A program made the translations under genes and the position numbers. Of a stretch of DNA of 64,000 nucleotides, positions 10,041 through 23,600 are shown piece by piece. Each line of letters begins with the position of its first letter. Position 1 is the first letter of the stretch. The stretch is taken from contig ML976669.1 of NCBI GenBank assembly GCA_010015655.1, forward strand, positions 466,382 to 530,381. Direction: 5' to 3'. Origin of the DNA: Bimuria novae-zelandiae CBS 107.79. Lineage: Eukaryota; Ascomycota; Dothideomycetes; Pleosporales; Didymosphaeriaceae. Below the pieces are notes generated by a model. That model worked only from the letters and a program-made list of their open reading frames with translations. It made no database searches and was not told where the DNA came from.

Positions 10041-11136
10041 GTAATTTAAAGTATAAAAGTAGTAAACTTACGCGTAAAGCTTGAAAAGCGTCTAGCTTAG
10101 ACCCCTAGCTTACTAGGTAATTAGTCTAGGTAGCTAGTTTATATCGAGTTCTATAAAGAAAGGTATAAAAAAAATTGAAGTAGCGTACTTCTACTATAAA
10201 GCTTTTATTAATACTAGCTATTTACTTTATATAGACACTTATAGTTGATATTAGGAGTACGTCTACTAAGCGCAGCGTATATATTTACGTATTTAGTTAT
10301 TTAGCTAAGCTACGTAAGCTAGTACGTATAATCTTTTAAAAATAAAATAATTCCTACGCCTAATTATAATAATTCATGAAGCTTTCTTTAAGCCTACTTA
10401 TAGTTATATTATAATACTAAACGTAGGAAATTCTTTATTAGTAGTATACCTTTTATTATTAATTTTTTTTTTAAAATATAGCGTTAGCGTGTGCGCGATT
10501 TTATTTGGATAACTATTTAGTTATATCTGTTATTCTACTACTTTAGAGGCGTAAGACAATCTCTCTATATATAAATTATACCTACGCCTTCTAATTAATA
10601 TTATTTAGGTAAAAATTATTTTTTAATTCTCTTATTAGTGCCTGCAGCGTCTACTAATTACTTAATTATAGTATTATAAGCTCTAGCTTTTATAAATTAA
10701 TTACAGTATAAACCTAGTTCTAGAGTGTCTAAAGCTTTATTATAAGCTAAGTATAAATAATAGACTCTATCTTATAGCGCTTAAGCCATTATATATAAAA
10801 CATATTTTTAGTATTTAAGTTTAGTAGCTCTAGAGTCTAATTATATATATTTATTTACTTAGAAGTTTTGATATTAACATAACTTTATATTCCTTAAGCC
10901 TTTACGTGCTACTTAAGCTATACGTACTAAAATAAAAATAAGTTTTAATTTATAAGTTAATTACTTATTAGGAACTTTATAGTAGTTATTATATAGTATA
11001 GCTCTATAATATATTATAAGGTATTAGGACGTAAGCGTTTAGATAATAAAAAGAAAAAAATAGCTTACTATTATAATTATAAACCAGTATAAGAAAGTAT
11101 ATTATAGAGTAATTATAAAAATATTAGGCATATTAC

Positions 11137-11244
11137 TACAGTGTTGAGTTAATAATGATTAAGAAGCTTAAAAATAGAGTCTATTAAGGAAAAGAAGTTC
11201 TACTAAGACGCTTAACTATTTATAGATTTAAGAGGATTACGTAC
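11137..11244 (+). repeat. right LTR of X1, first half
   Basis: Begins TACAGTGTTGAGTTAATAATG and aligns with the other X LTRs up to 11244, where the copia element interrupts it. The remainder is at 28087-28163. Confidence 0.8.
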
Positions 11245-11388
11245 TATCGTAAATATGAGACTTAGCCCAGTCTTACGTAAGCTCGCTGAGGTTCACGAGC
11301 TTACATAAGATATCTAGATATATAGTAAGCTTTTTAGCTTAATTTTTCTAAGAATAGACATTACTCTCTAGGTTACTTTTATTTAATA
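11245..11388 (+). repeat. 5' LTR of the copia element
   Basis: 144 bp, from TATCGTAAATATGAGAC to CTTTTATTTAATA. Matches 27938-28081 apart from transitions. Confidence 0.85.
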
Positions 11389-11742
11389 GTTATAAGCCTA
11401 GCGCTTTAAGAGATTAGTATATTTCTCCTTATACTTTTAAGATGCTAGAAGTAGTGTTTTATACCTAGTTTACTTTAGCCTATTTTTATAATCTTTATAT
11501 AGAGATTACGTTGTTCCTATAAACCTTATCCTAACTTATAGCTATATCTAATGCTATAATTCTATTAAGATCTTATTAGCTAATTAACTAAGTACTATAA
11601 ACTACTTAGTATAACTAGCTACAATTCCACGCACTCTTAAAAGGAGTTTAGAATAAAATTTACCATAATACTAAAGACGCAGTAACTATAATAGCTACTT
11701 AGCTAATTTGCCCTAGAGTTCTAATGGTTCTAATAAGAAACT

Positions 11743-11914
11743 TGTGGCGTACAGTCACAACGATCAGGGAGCTTGAAAACAAAGTCTATTAAGAAGAGGA
11801 AGCTTTATAATAACTAACTATTTATAGATTTAGGGGATCGCATGCTTAGCTACTTAGCTACTTAGCTTAACTTTAGCTAGTGTAGAAAGCTCTAGTAAAG
11901 TGCCTTTTATAATA
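11743..11914 (+). repeat. left LTR of X2
   Basis: 172 bp. Keeps the un-RIPed start TGTGGCG; the end is RIPed to AATA. Preceded by AAACT. Confidence 0.87.
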
Positions 11915-12097
11915 TACCCCTTAGCTTATAAAGTGTAGCATAATAAACTAAATAGTAACTTAAAGTATAAAAAGTAGTAAACTTACGCGTAGAGCTTAAA
12001 AAGCGTCTAGCTTAGATCTCTAGCTTGCTAGGTAATTAGTCTAAGTAGCTAGTTTATATATAGTTCTAGAAGAAAGGTAGAGAAGAAAAGGGAGCAG

Positions 12098-12270
12098 TAT
12101 ACTTTTACTATAAAGCTTTAATAAACGTTTAAAAGTAATTATTTACTTATAACGTAACCCGCGCGAGTACTTGCTTAAAAAAGAAAAAAAAATAGCGTAC
12201 TTTTACTATAAAGCTTTAATAAATATTTAAGGGTAGCTATTTACTTATAACGTAACTTATACAAGTACCT
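12098..12270 (+). repeat. imperfect tandem duplication inside X2
   Basis: Two copies of a roughly 85-bp unit containing ACTATAAAGCTTTAATAAA and TTACTTATAACGTAAC lie in tandem; X1 has only one degenerate equivalent. Confidence 0.6.
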
Positions 12271-13484
12271 GCGTATATAAATAAGAAAATAAGTAGCTAT
12301 AAGATTATAGCGCCTAGCTAGTAAAGACTTACTTACTTATAGGCTTACTATAATCTATACTTTAATATTTCCTAGAAAGACTAAAGGAAGGTTTACTACC
12401 TACCCTTATATTTAAGCTTAGTTAATAATACCTTTTACTAATTTTTTTAAATTTAGCTTTTAATTTTACTAATCTCCTTACTTATAAGCTTATTATAAAG
12501 CTTATAAAGAGCTTCTCTTTAGAGCGCGTACTAAAGGCGATTACACTCTATAGGCTTCTATTAATACTAGCTATTTACTCTATATAGGCACTTATAGCTT
12601 ATATTAGGAGTGCGCCCTCCAAGGGTAGCGTACATGCCTGCGTGCTTAGTTGTTTAGTCGAGCTGCGTAAGCCAGCGAGCGTATCCTTCTAGAGATAGAG
12701 TTGCTACTACGCCTGGTCGCGATAGGTTATTAAGCTCTCTCTAAGCCTACTTATAGTTGTATTATAGTGCTAAGCGTAGGAAATCCTTTATTAGTAGCGT
12801 ACCCTTTATTTCTAAGAGATTTAGGAGCACAGCGTTAGCGTGTGCGCGGTTCTATTTGGATAGCTATTTAGTTATGTCTGTTGTTCTGCTACTCTGTGGG
12901 TAGGGTAACCTCTTTATATATATGTTGTACCTGCTCCTTCTAATTATTATTACTTAGATAGAGATTATTTTTAAGTTCTCTAATTAGCGCTTATAGTATC
13001 TACTATTTACTTAACTATAGTATTATAAGCTCTAGCCTTTATAAATTAACTATAGTATAGACCTAGTTCTAGAGTGCCTAAAGCTTTATTACGAGCTAAT
13101 TATAAATAGTAGACTCTAGCTTATAGCGCTTAAGCTATTATATATAGGGCTTACCTTTAGTATTTATATCTAGCAGCTCTAGAGCCTAATTATATATATT
13201 TATCTACTTAGGAGCTTTAGGGTTAATATAACTTTATGTCCCTTAAGCCTTCGCGTGGTACTTAAGCTACACGTACTAAGATAGGAATAAGTTATAATTT
13301 ATAAGTTAATTACTTACTAGGAGCTTTTTAGTAATTAGTATATAGTCTAGCTTTATTATAGGTTATAAGCATTAAGACGTAAGCGTAAGGATAATAAAAA
13401 GAAAAAAATAGTTTACTACTATAATTATTAGCTAGTATAAAGTAAGTATATTATAAAGTATTATAAAAGTACTAGGCTTATAAC

Positions 13485-13656
13485 TATAGCGCATAGTTAC
13501 AACGATTAAGGAGCTTAAAAATAAAGTTTATTAAGGAGAGGAAGCTCTACAACGACTAGCTATTTATAGGTTTAGGGGATCGCGTGCTTGGCTGCTTAGC
13601 TACTTGGCTCAACCCTAGCTAGCGCAGAAAGCTCTAGTAAGGTGTCTTTTGCAACA
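13485..13656 (+). repeat. right LTR of X2
   Basis: 172 bp. Keeps the un-RIPed end TTGCAACA. Followed by AAACT at 13657-13661. Confidence 0.87.
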
Positions 13657-13929
13657 AAACTCTAATAAATATACTATTAATTTAAGTAACGCATAATAAT
13701 ATTTAAATTATTAAATATATAATGCTAACTTATAATAGCAGAATATCGCGCGGAGTCCTTAGACTACGCTAATAAAAGCTTAAAACTCTAAAACCTTTAG
13801 AACTAGGTTAATTAGATAGTTTTACTAAACTTTATAAGACTCGTAACAATCAAGCTAGTCTAAAAGAACTTTTTAACTTTATAATTACTTATTAGGATGC
13901 TTAGGGATAATTTCGCCTTAACTTTTATT

Positions 13930-16900
13930 AGTACTAAAATACTTATACGTAGTTAATACTAAGCTTATCTTAATAAAGCTAAGCACGAAAGGCAAAATCC
14001 TAAAACTTAGTTTAAAAATTAGTAGACACTCTATTACTAAGTAACTATTTATAACATTATAAACTTTATATAAGATACTATTATGCTTAATTTTCTAGAA
14101 GTAGTTAATTAAAAAATAGCTCCCAAATAGGCTATAGACTAGCACGCTAATTTTATATAAAATATAATACTTAAACGACGTCCTTTAACCTTCAATAAAC
14201 TTAGAAAAATCTTCTTTATTATACTATACACGCGCACTATTTATATAACAGAATTAGCTATATACGCGACGCTTAGTAAGTTTTTGAATACTAAAAGTCA
14301 TAGTTCAAACGCTAATAAAAAGTACCTATATATGAAAGGTAGGTATTATTGGGCTCTAATTTCGTACCAGAAACATAACATAGCTATTATTAAAAATTTA
14401 GTTATTAGGACTCTACTAATTACGCTTACTTAGGACAAATATAAAAATACTATAAATTAACTTACCTTCTCTAAGTTTAGCACGCTTAAAGCTAGGATTA
14501 ATAAGTAAAATTTTAATTATTTAAGCTTTATAAGTAATTATAAAATCGTTATTCTGCCTTTTTTTAGGGAAGATTATTATAGCTTATATTAATCCAATCC
14601 TTATAATTGCGCAGGATAAAACTAAGACTTTAAAGATATATAGTATACTTTACTTTAATTACTATCCTTTTTCTAATAGTATGATTATAGATAAAAGTAC
14701 TATACTATACTTTATTAATAATTATAAGCTTCTTATGCCTAGTACTTTAAATAAATTAACTTTTATTAAGAGTATTAATGCTAGCACACGAGCTCTAGCT
14801 ATTAGTGAAATAAGAGATAGACTTTTTAAGAACGCGCTACACTGAGTGCGCGGTCCTTACATAGAGGATATACTACTAAAAGACGTTGCCATTGTAGAGG
14901 AATTTTATGTAAACATCGTTTCAGAATCTCGCCTACAGAAATCTAGGATTTAGTACTTAGGTTTAGATAATATAATACGCATAGGCACGCTATAAAATAA
15001 TATAGTGCTTATTAAGCTTAATTATAGACATAATCTCTTATTCCTAAAATATAAGCCTCTTACCTGATGTTTTGAAGTCTTTAGTATAATACCTAATAAA
15101 AATTAGTGCTTTTAGCATAATTTTCTAAAAACTAATAATAAATAAATATAGTGTTAAAAAACTAAATAATTTAGTGAGGATGCTCTTCGCGCGCTTATAA
15201 GCTATATATACAATATTTAAATTAATAAAATTACTTATATTTAGTATAAGTATTACATAAGTACTTACGCAGCATCGCGAGTTTTACGCAAACTAAAGGA
15301 GCTTTTCTAAAGACTGTTCTTTAGAATGTTATAGGACCTTTTCGAGATGCCTACAGATAGAGTAGGAGAGGAAAAAAACCTTATCTTAAAACATAATTTT
15401 AGTAAGAAGATCTATGGTAATCTGCTTATTTTAAAAGGCTTTAAATTAATTATAGGAGTCTTTACGCCCTTTATTAAGCACGTTAAGGACTAAGTACTAG
15501 CTAAATATTATAATAATATAGCGACTATTCCGTCGCACGATACATTAAGATTTTAAAAATAAATAACTAATAAGAGCAATAAAATTATAATTACACTACT
15601 ATATACTTCGAACTAAATAAGAATATAAAATAAGCTAAGTAGGAGATTATAATAAAAGTAATTAAAATACGCACGAGTTCGAATCTGCCTACTACGTTCT
15701 ATAGCTTATAATAAGATATAATTCTTAAATAAAGAATTAGATAGCTAGTTTTAATAGTACTTTTATTACTATTAGCTTATAGAGATAAGGTCCGCGACTA
15801 TAGATCTACGCGTTAATTTAAAGTAGTATCTACGCCTATAGCTATCGCGCGTACCTGTTAAATAGGGAGCAATTTACTAGGCAAGAAAAATGCAGGTTTA
15901 AAGTAAACTTAAAGATCTATATTAAATATTTAGTTAGCTATTAAGCTTTTAATATTTATAGGATATAGGTCCTAGTGCTTAATTAAGTTATTATAACGCA
16001 AAACGTCCTCTTTAATAAGACTCGCTTTTATAAGGATAAGACTAATATTAGTATACTAGAAGCTAAAGTTATTAAGGTGGTTAAAAAATTTAATAAAGAT
16101 AAAATTAGAGATCTATAAGAGGCGTATCATAGTATTAGTCCCCTTACTTAATTAAATAAGTAGGTAAATTTTAAATCTATTATATTTATTGAACGCGAGC
16201 TTAGGGGTGCTAGGCTTAGTTAAAGCATTAATATAGCTAGCTAAACTACGTTATAAACTAATTACTTAATTAGTAATTAGTTAGGAGTTTATAATTTATA
16301 AAATAGCTATTTAGGCCTAGTTACCCTAATCGTGACTCCTAAACTAGGGCTTACTAATTAAAACAATTTTTTTTAGAGATTAGGAGGAATCTAATAGTCC
16401 TTAAGATACATATTAACCCAGAGGAGTAGGCTTATTAGAATCTTAAAGGTAATTTCCTTTAAGGCGTAAGCTTAATAGCATAGCTCTTACTTCTTAACCT
16501 ATACTTGACTCGTCCTCAACTATAAATAAAGTAAAAATACCTACTACTTACATCTATAATAGGCGCGATTAGGGCTCTATATATTATTTAAGTAAGAAAT
16601 TATAAGTGTAAACTTCTAAAGTAAAGATAATGCTATACTTTACTTTATAATAAATGCGGCCTAGAAATTGATTTAATAGTTAGCTGAAAGGCAGGATAAA
16701 CTTAAGTATGCATATACTAATTACTAATTTTAATAATTTATAGCTTAATTTTGCTTATATATATTTTCCTAAAGCTTACAAAGCCTGGGCTAAGTCGCGG
16801 AACTATATTATCGTAAATACTATACTATAAGCGACGATGCTTAAAAGAATGCTAGAAGCGTTACTTAAAAAAATAAAGAATATAAATTATTCTACGGTTC

Positions 16901-19060
16901 CTCTACAATAAAAGGATATTATTAATAGCCTATTAAGACCTTTAGTAATAGTAACGCTTATAAAAAATCTAAATCCTACGCTAGTTACTTGTCCTTATAG
17001 AGATAATCTCTTCGAACTTTTTATAACGTAGAAATAGCTATATTCAGACCTACTTAAGGAGTTATTTTAAATAGCTTTAGTATTGAAGTACGATACGCTG
17101 CTTAAAAAAGATATTTAAACAGAAGTTATAAGGTTTAAGTCTTTAGACAAAACTTTCCTACTTAAATAAGTATAAACCTATGAGTTTAATTGATACAGCT
17201 TTTTTCTTAAATGCAAAGCACGTATTATAGTATAAGATAATTTTTAAAATATTAACTTTTTATAATTAATATACACTATAACGCTAGTAGCTAGATCGTT
17301 CTAAGCTGTAATAGCTATTATAGCTAAGTTTAATTTAGAAATTAAATAATACGACATAGTTAGAGTATTTCTAAATACAAAGATTATACCTAAAAACCTA
17401 GCCTTGTAAAGGCTACCTAATAGGTTTAAAAGGACCAGTATTTATATAAAGCTTAATTAAGCTTTATATACACTAACGGATTCTTTTGTTCTCTAGTATA
17501 AATAATTTTTATCCTTACTTAAGGCAATAGAGCTTACTAATTTGAAAGAAAAGCCCTGCCTATTCGTTAACGCTAACAGGATAATTTTTGTCCTATTTTA
17601 TATAGATAATATCCTACTAATATATTACAAACGTAACAAGTAAGAAGTTGATACTCTTTAGAAGAAACTTACTAAGAAATATAAGGTTATAAGAATGGGA
17701 AAACTAAACTAGTTTGTAGGCATTCGCTATTACAGGGCGGCTTACTTACCTAAGTCTAATCCGGATTAGGGGAGGATAGGTCTAGAGTAATATACCTTAC
17801 AGGTATATTTAGTAGTTAAAAGCTTAAAATAATAATACTAGGGTATGCGAATAACCTAATTCTATAATAAACTATAAAATAACTAATTAAGAAATTTACT
17901 ACTCTATTATAAAAGATACACTTATGATATATAAAGTTAATTACAAAGAGTAGAAAAAGTATAAAAAATTTATTAAACTATATACTATTTATTTTAGTTC
18001 TTACTATCATTAGAATTATTATTATAGTTCTGCTAAAATCCTAAGATCCTTAAGACCCTTAAGGTCCTATAAGATCTCGCATTATACGGGACCTTATTAC
18101 GTAACTATTAACCTAAGCTGCCCTGCACTTCCTTATGTTCCTTTGCCTTAGTAATTTCGCTAACAATAACTCTCTTGACGTAATTGTCTGGCTCTATTGT
18201 TCCTGTGAGATTCGTAATCGTAACATTCGCGCGCTTTAAGATTGCAGGCGTAGAACTATAACCCTTCTCTATAATATATATATCAATAAAGTTATAATGC
18301 GCTTTAAACTTAAGAATAGTAAAAGCTTTTTAAAGACGTCTTTTTCTACTAAGGAGCCTATTAAGTTAATAGGAAAAGCTTTTAAGTAAGATATTAAGCA
18401 GTATTAGGAATGCTTAGGCTTAGTACTTTATATAATAATTATACTTTAATTAAATATTATATTCACGGTCTTCACGCTTTTATAGTTCTTAATAAACCCA
18501 AGCAAAGCTTACTTTACTATAATTAATTACTTAATTATTTACGTTTATTACACGCTTTAGGAAGTAATTAAGTATAGCTTATATAATAGTCTAGGTCTTA
18601 TAATTTGTGGTGACGTATTCTTTATAAATAATCCAGAAATATAAGGATTATTATACATATATCATCTTACTCTTTAGTAGAGTAATCTTCTACAAGGTAG
18701 CTTAGTAAGCAACTATTACAGCCTTTATAATAGAAGCTGAGCTACAGCCTTAAAATACGTTAAAAAAGACTATAGCCTTATAGTGCTTCTTTAAGGAGCT
18801 CTATTTAGACCTTAGAATAATCTAAATAATCTTCTATAATAATTAATAAACTCTAAGACTGGTTATAGGCACGAACGAGATAATTATAATTTATAATTGA
18901 AGTAAGAGTATGCAAGAGGCTTATTTAAAGTTATATACTTATAAATAAATAAAATACCTATAGATAGTCTAACTAAGGCCTTTATAAAGTAATAATTTAC
19001 GCGCTTTAAAACTGAACTAAATATAAAAAATATAAAGCCTAGAGTTACTAGGTCAAAAAA
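13930..19060 (+). pseudogene. copia gag-pol remnant (RIPed)
   Basis: Read conceptually across many TAA/TAG stops: a UBN2/gag-like region (about 13930-14420), a GAG-pre-integrase block with HASRVLRKLKEL (about 15270-15310) and VIGPF-type integrase start. Reverse transcriptase follows with LVARSFQ (about 17286), FNLEIKQYDIVRVFLNTK and the catalytic region FYIDNILL (about 17598; YVDD-type). After the solo LTR comes RNase H with QATITAFIIEAEL and NEIITI (about 18700-18900), ending DSLTKAFIKQQFTRFKTEL (about 18970-19020). Integrase lies before RT, which separates Ty1/copia from Ty3/gypsy. About 1.6 kb remains between the RNase H end and the 3' LTR (19060-20087 and 27377-27937) with no recognised domain. 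Confidence 0.75.
17728..18225. repeat. solo LTR (gypsy-type) inside the copia reverse transcriptase
   Basis: 498 bp, from TATTACAGGGCGGC (RIPed TGTTAC) to TCGTAATCGTAACA. The perfect duplication TTCGC lies at 17723-17727 and 18226-18230. Similar throughout to the LTRs of the gypsy element at 20093-27371, so it is a diverged member of that family left by LTR-LTR recombination. It interrupts the copia GIRY region after RT. Confidence 0.9.
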
Positions 19061-20092
19061 AATAAGTACACTAATGATTATATTTAAAGATTACTATTTA
19101 TTAAGCGTTAATAAAAGCCTATGCAAGACATGCACGCTAGAACTACTACTTATTTAAGCTATATAAGGAGGTTTAGAATTTTATTAATAAGCTAATATAT
19201 ACGAAAATGACATTTTATTATAATTATATTATAAAGCTTAACGCTTATACTAGCTATACGCGAAGTATAACTAGCACTATATTAAATTTTAAAACTACTT
19301 TAATAAAGTCGCAAGAAGTCTATAGCTAGGTCTTTATTATTAGTAAAAGGTAACTACGCTAAATAAGTATTAAGTAGTTAAGTAAAGTAATTTTACTACT
19401 AATAGTACGACGCGTGCTTAGACTCTTATAATTAGCTTAAGTAGCTTTTAAAGTTTTAAAAGGCACGAGTCTAGGATTGCGTAGAGGCGTTATAAGGACT
19501 AAAACTATTACAGGAGCTATAGGAGCTATAGGGGTGCAGGAGCTACAGGAGCCATAAGAGTAGGGACTGGTAGAGTAATAAACTTCTTAAAAATTAGACT
19601 ACATGCTAATAAATAATATTACGTATATTTCTAAGCCTTACGTATTAAAAAGCTAGTTAGCTAAAGCTTAAATATTATAAAGTATAATACTTACGTCTAA
19701 AGACTACTACTTCTTATTCTTAAGGAATAATATGTAATACTTACGTAATTTTTTAGGCCTATTATTCTAGTAGCCTATTACTAAAATTAAGCCTTAAAGC
19801 TTAAACTTATATAGGCTTATAAGTGTTACTTTAATAATGCTAATAGTGCTTTTCGCTAGCTACATTATATACCTACTTATTATTAAACGCTTTAATAATT
19901 ATACTTAGTACGTATTTAGTATATAAATATAAAAATTTAGTTTTAGTAAGTTAACTATTACTAATAATTATAGTAGTAGGCTTAACGTTAGCTGGAGATA
20001 ATAAAGGAGGTAATAAAGTAATAAGAGTAGTTTTAAGTGTATAATACTTAGGCACGGCCTACTTACCTTTATAAATATTTTTAATATGCTAC

Positions 20093-20610
20093 TATTACAA
20101 GGGCTCTACGTACCTATGCCTGGTCTAGGTTAGGAGAGGATAGGTTAAGGGTGGAGTACCTTGCGGATATTTAGTAGTTAAAAGCTAGGGGTAGCTACAA
20201 GATAGGTTTTAAGAATAATTTAATTTTATAACGAACTATAGAATAACTAACTATGAGATTTACTAATCTATTATAGAAGATATACTTGTAGTATGTTAAT
20301 TTAACTCTAAGGAGTAGGAAAAGTATAGAGAAATTATTAAACTATATACTATCTATCCTAGTTCTTACTATTATCTAAATTATTATTATAGTCCTGCTAA
20401 GATCTTTTTCGTAAAGATAGTCCTTAGGACTTATTATAGTCCTAACTCTTTTGCGGGGCTTCTTACTTATATAGGACTTTATTACGTGCTTGCTAATTTA
20501 AGCTATCTTACGCTATTATATATTTCTCTAGCGTATTTATTTTACTAATAATAACTCTTTTAGTGTAATTATTTAGTCTTATTATTTTTATAGGGTTTGT
20601 AATCGTAATA
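20093..20610 (-). repeat. gypsy LTR (downstream copy relative to its coding strand)
   Basis: 518 bp, preceded by the GCTAC duplication. RIPed version of 26855-27371. Confidence 0.92.
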
Positions 20611-23600
20611 CTATCCCCCCTCTTAAGGCTATCATCTTAATACCTTATTTTATTATATTACTATACTATTAGGACGTAAGTTTTAACTTTTATAAGGATG
20701 CGTATTCCTACTTTTTAAGATAAGTTATAGCCTCCTTTAGATTTCCCTTATCTTACTAAGTATACTAAAAGCTTTTTAATTATCTGTTGCTACCCGTCGC
20801 GCCTATATAGATAAGGTAGAATCTTAAGGCCTTAAAATAATATTTAGTTATAAGAGTTATTAGAAGATAAAGCTATATTACTTTATAAATGCTGCTTTTA
20901 AGGATTGTGCTAGTTATATTTTTATTTATACTCTATATAGTTTATAGGTTCCTAAAAAAGATTAAGAGCGTATTTAGAAGGAGAAGCGTAATAAGCGGCT
21001 AAAGTTACTTATAATTAAGGAATATTAAGCGCTAACTACTAAGGAGTCTACTTACTTAGCGTCTGTAACTACTTATCTTTGTCGTAAACTTACTAAGGTT
21101 AAAGAGAAAGAGCATAGTTACGCTTGGCACGATCTTTATGTTACTAATATAATAGAGCTTCTAGAAAAGCAGAGAGAGAAGGAGGACCTAAAGGGTATAA
21201 CTACTCCTAATATTCGCGAACCGTCATAACTCGCATACTAAGGGGCTAACTTAAGCTAGTTATAGGCTAAACTCTTTTTATTTAATCTTTCTTTATCTTT
21301 TAATCTCTCATCCTTTTTAGATTTACTATTTAGCTATGGTAGAACTAGTCTTCCCTTATTCTATAATAAAAGTCCCTTTATACTTCTTTATAGTTTATAA
21401 GGTTTTCCTTTAGTTCCTAGTTGTTATACTATTTAGGCCATTTTTTCTATTTTACTAAATATTTTTATTAACCCTAAATTATTTTTAGGTCTTTCATTTC
21501 TTTAATCCTATACTTGTTGTCTTTTAGGTCTAACTAGGTCTTAATTAGAGTATTTAGTGGTGCTAGTTTTAAAAGTAATCTATAGAATATAGGATATAAA
21601 TTTATACCTAGTAGTAGAAGTAATTTTATTATAACTAGCCCCTTAGTTTCTTATACCTTAAAAGGGCCTACTTAGAAGTAATCTAGTTTTCTACTTAGTC
21701 GTTTTGTCCTTAAATATTTTTATAATAGGAAAACTTTATCCCCCTTCTAAGGGTTAGTATTTTAATTCTTTACTTATTTGCGTTTCTAGATACTATAAGA
21801 GCTTTTTAGGTAATTTATTCTCTTAGGACCTTATAAAGGTCCTTTATCTTTTAAGTCTTATTTTAGGCTCTTATAAAAATGCTTTCTATATCTTGCGGAT
21901 CTTAATAAGTAATTAGCTTATATTTATAATTAGCGTAGTATAGGGAATACCGCGTTGTTCCTAGCCTTATACTGTTATATACTAGCTAGGCTATTAGTAG
22001 TAATTCCACCTAATTTACTTACTATTTATTAACGTAGAATTATAAGTATTATTCTAGGGTTTAATTCGTACGTTCTATTCATCTATTAGTCTAAGAATAA
22101 AAACTTATTAAGAGCTTCCTATTAATACCTAGGGCTACTATAAATATATCCTAGTATTTTAACGTAAAGAGCTTGTCTCTATCTATAATAAATTCTTTTA
22201 GTAGTCGGTATTTTATAAATACTATATTATCTACTTTGTACGCTAGTTCTTCTACTGTCATAGATTCTTTTATAGGTCTAAACTTGGCCATCTTGGTTAA
22301 GCAGTCTACTATTACTATAATAGTATTATATCTTTATTTTATTTTTAGCTATAGCAATCTCGAGAGCTTTACTATAAAATCTATTATTATACTTTACTAT
22401 AGTCGTTCGGCTACTTATAGTAGTTATAATAGTCTGTAAGGCTTATATCTTTTTAGCTTATTTTTATAGCATGCCAAATAGTTCCTTATAGCTTTAGTTA
22501 CTACCTATTTAAGTTTAGGAATATTATATTTGTTCGCGATTTAACGCGTTATCTTTTTAATACTTAGGTATCCCTATTTTCTAAGCTCTTGCAGTCTTTA
22601 GATTAGGGTTTCTTTATACCCTAGTCTTACGATAAGTCTGTTTCTGTAATTTTACCGTGTTTTATTAATTTCGTTCTAGAGCAGACCATACTCTTCTCGT
22701 TATTTCGTAGTAAGTTAACTATAGTCCTAGAAGTCGTATACCTTTAGTCTAGTATAATATAGACTAGCAGCGCGGATCTTAATTATTAGTTAATTATATT
22801 TAATAGTTCTATTATTTCTTGCCTATAATACTATATTATATAGTTTTAGTTTATCCTTAGTAAGTTCTAATTTTCTACTTAAGGCGTCCGCTGCGCTATT
22901 AAGCGTTCTTAGTTAATAGTATATTATAAAGTTAAAATTTACTAGAAATTTAGCCTATTATACTTATCTTTAGTTAAGCTTCTTAGTTATTATAAAGCTA
23001 GTAAGATTTTAGTAGTTTATTTACACCTCTACTTTAAAGCGTGCTTTAGTAAGTTAAGCTTTTTATTATTTAAAGGCGTTTACTATCCTGAGTAGTTCTT
23101 TATTATAAACGTCGTAATCAAGTTCTACTCCTAAGAACTTTCTTAAATAGAAGAATACTAGTCTCTATTTCTTATTTTTATATTATTATAAAGTATCGCT
23201 TCTAGTACGTAATCTGATACGTTTATTTTTATTCTTATAGGTCTTCTTAGATTATATATCTATAATAGTAGTGCTTATAAAAAAGCGTTTTTAGCTTTTT
23301 AAAAGCGTCTCTAGCCTTTTTTATAAAATCTATTTACTTATCTTTCTTTATAAGTTCCGTTATTAGTGCTATGATCTTAGAGTAGTTCTTAATAAACTTT
23401 TAGTAGAAGTTAGTAAACCCTAGGAAGGACTAAACGTCTTTTACTAACTTAGGTTCTAGCTATTCCTGTATAGTAATAATCTTCTTAAAATCTATAGCCA
23501 CACCTTCCTGTAAGTAATAAATCCTAATAATTTTATATTTATAACGTGGAATTCGCATTTTTCTAAATAAAGGAGTAATTAATACTCTTTTATTTTTATA

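Larger units (their letters stand above)
11743..13656 (+). mobile_element. short LTR element, copy X2, complete, 1,914 bp
   Basis: Direct repeats of exactly 172 bp lie at 11743-11914 (TGTGGCGTACAGTCACAACG to TTATAATA) and 13485-13656 (TATAGCGCATAGTTACAACG to TTGCAACA). The 5-bp duplication AAACT is perfect at 11738-11742 and 13657-13661. The internal part is 1,570 bp, includes a tandem duplication of about 85 bp (12098-12270), and resembles the X1 interior. Neither strand shows integrase, RT or protease motifs, though both can be read as Arg/Leu-rich peptides with few stops in places. A non-autonomous LTR element inserted in the copia gag region. Confidence 0.87.

Noticed and set aside
19506..19556. 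Short repeat array of GGAGCTAYA units as a CRISPR-like or satellite array
   Set aside because: Only four or five imperfect units with no spacers, inside a RIPed retroelement; simple internal repetition.
22173..22439. 88-codon open frame in the gypsy element, plus strand
   Set aside because: It is the antisense shadow of the gypsy integrase core, which reads on the minus strand.
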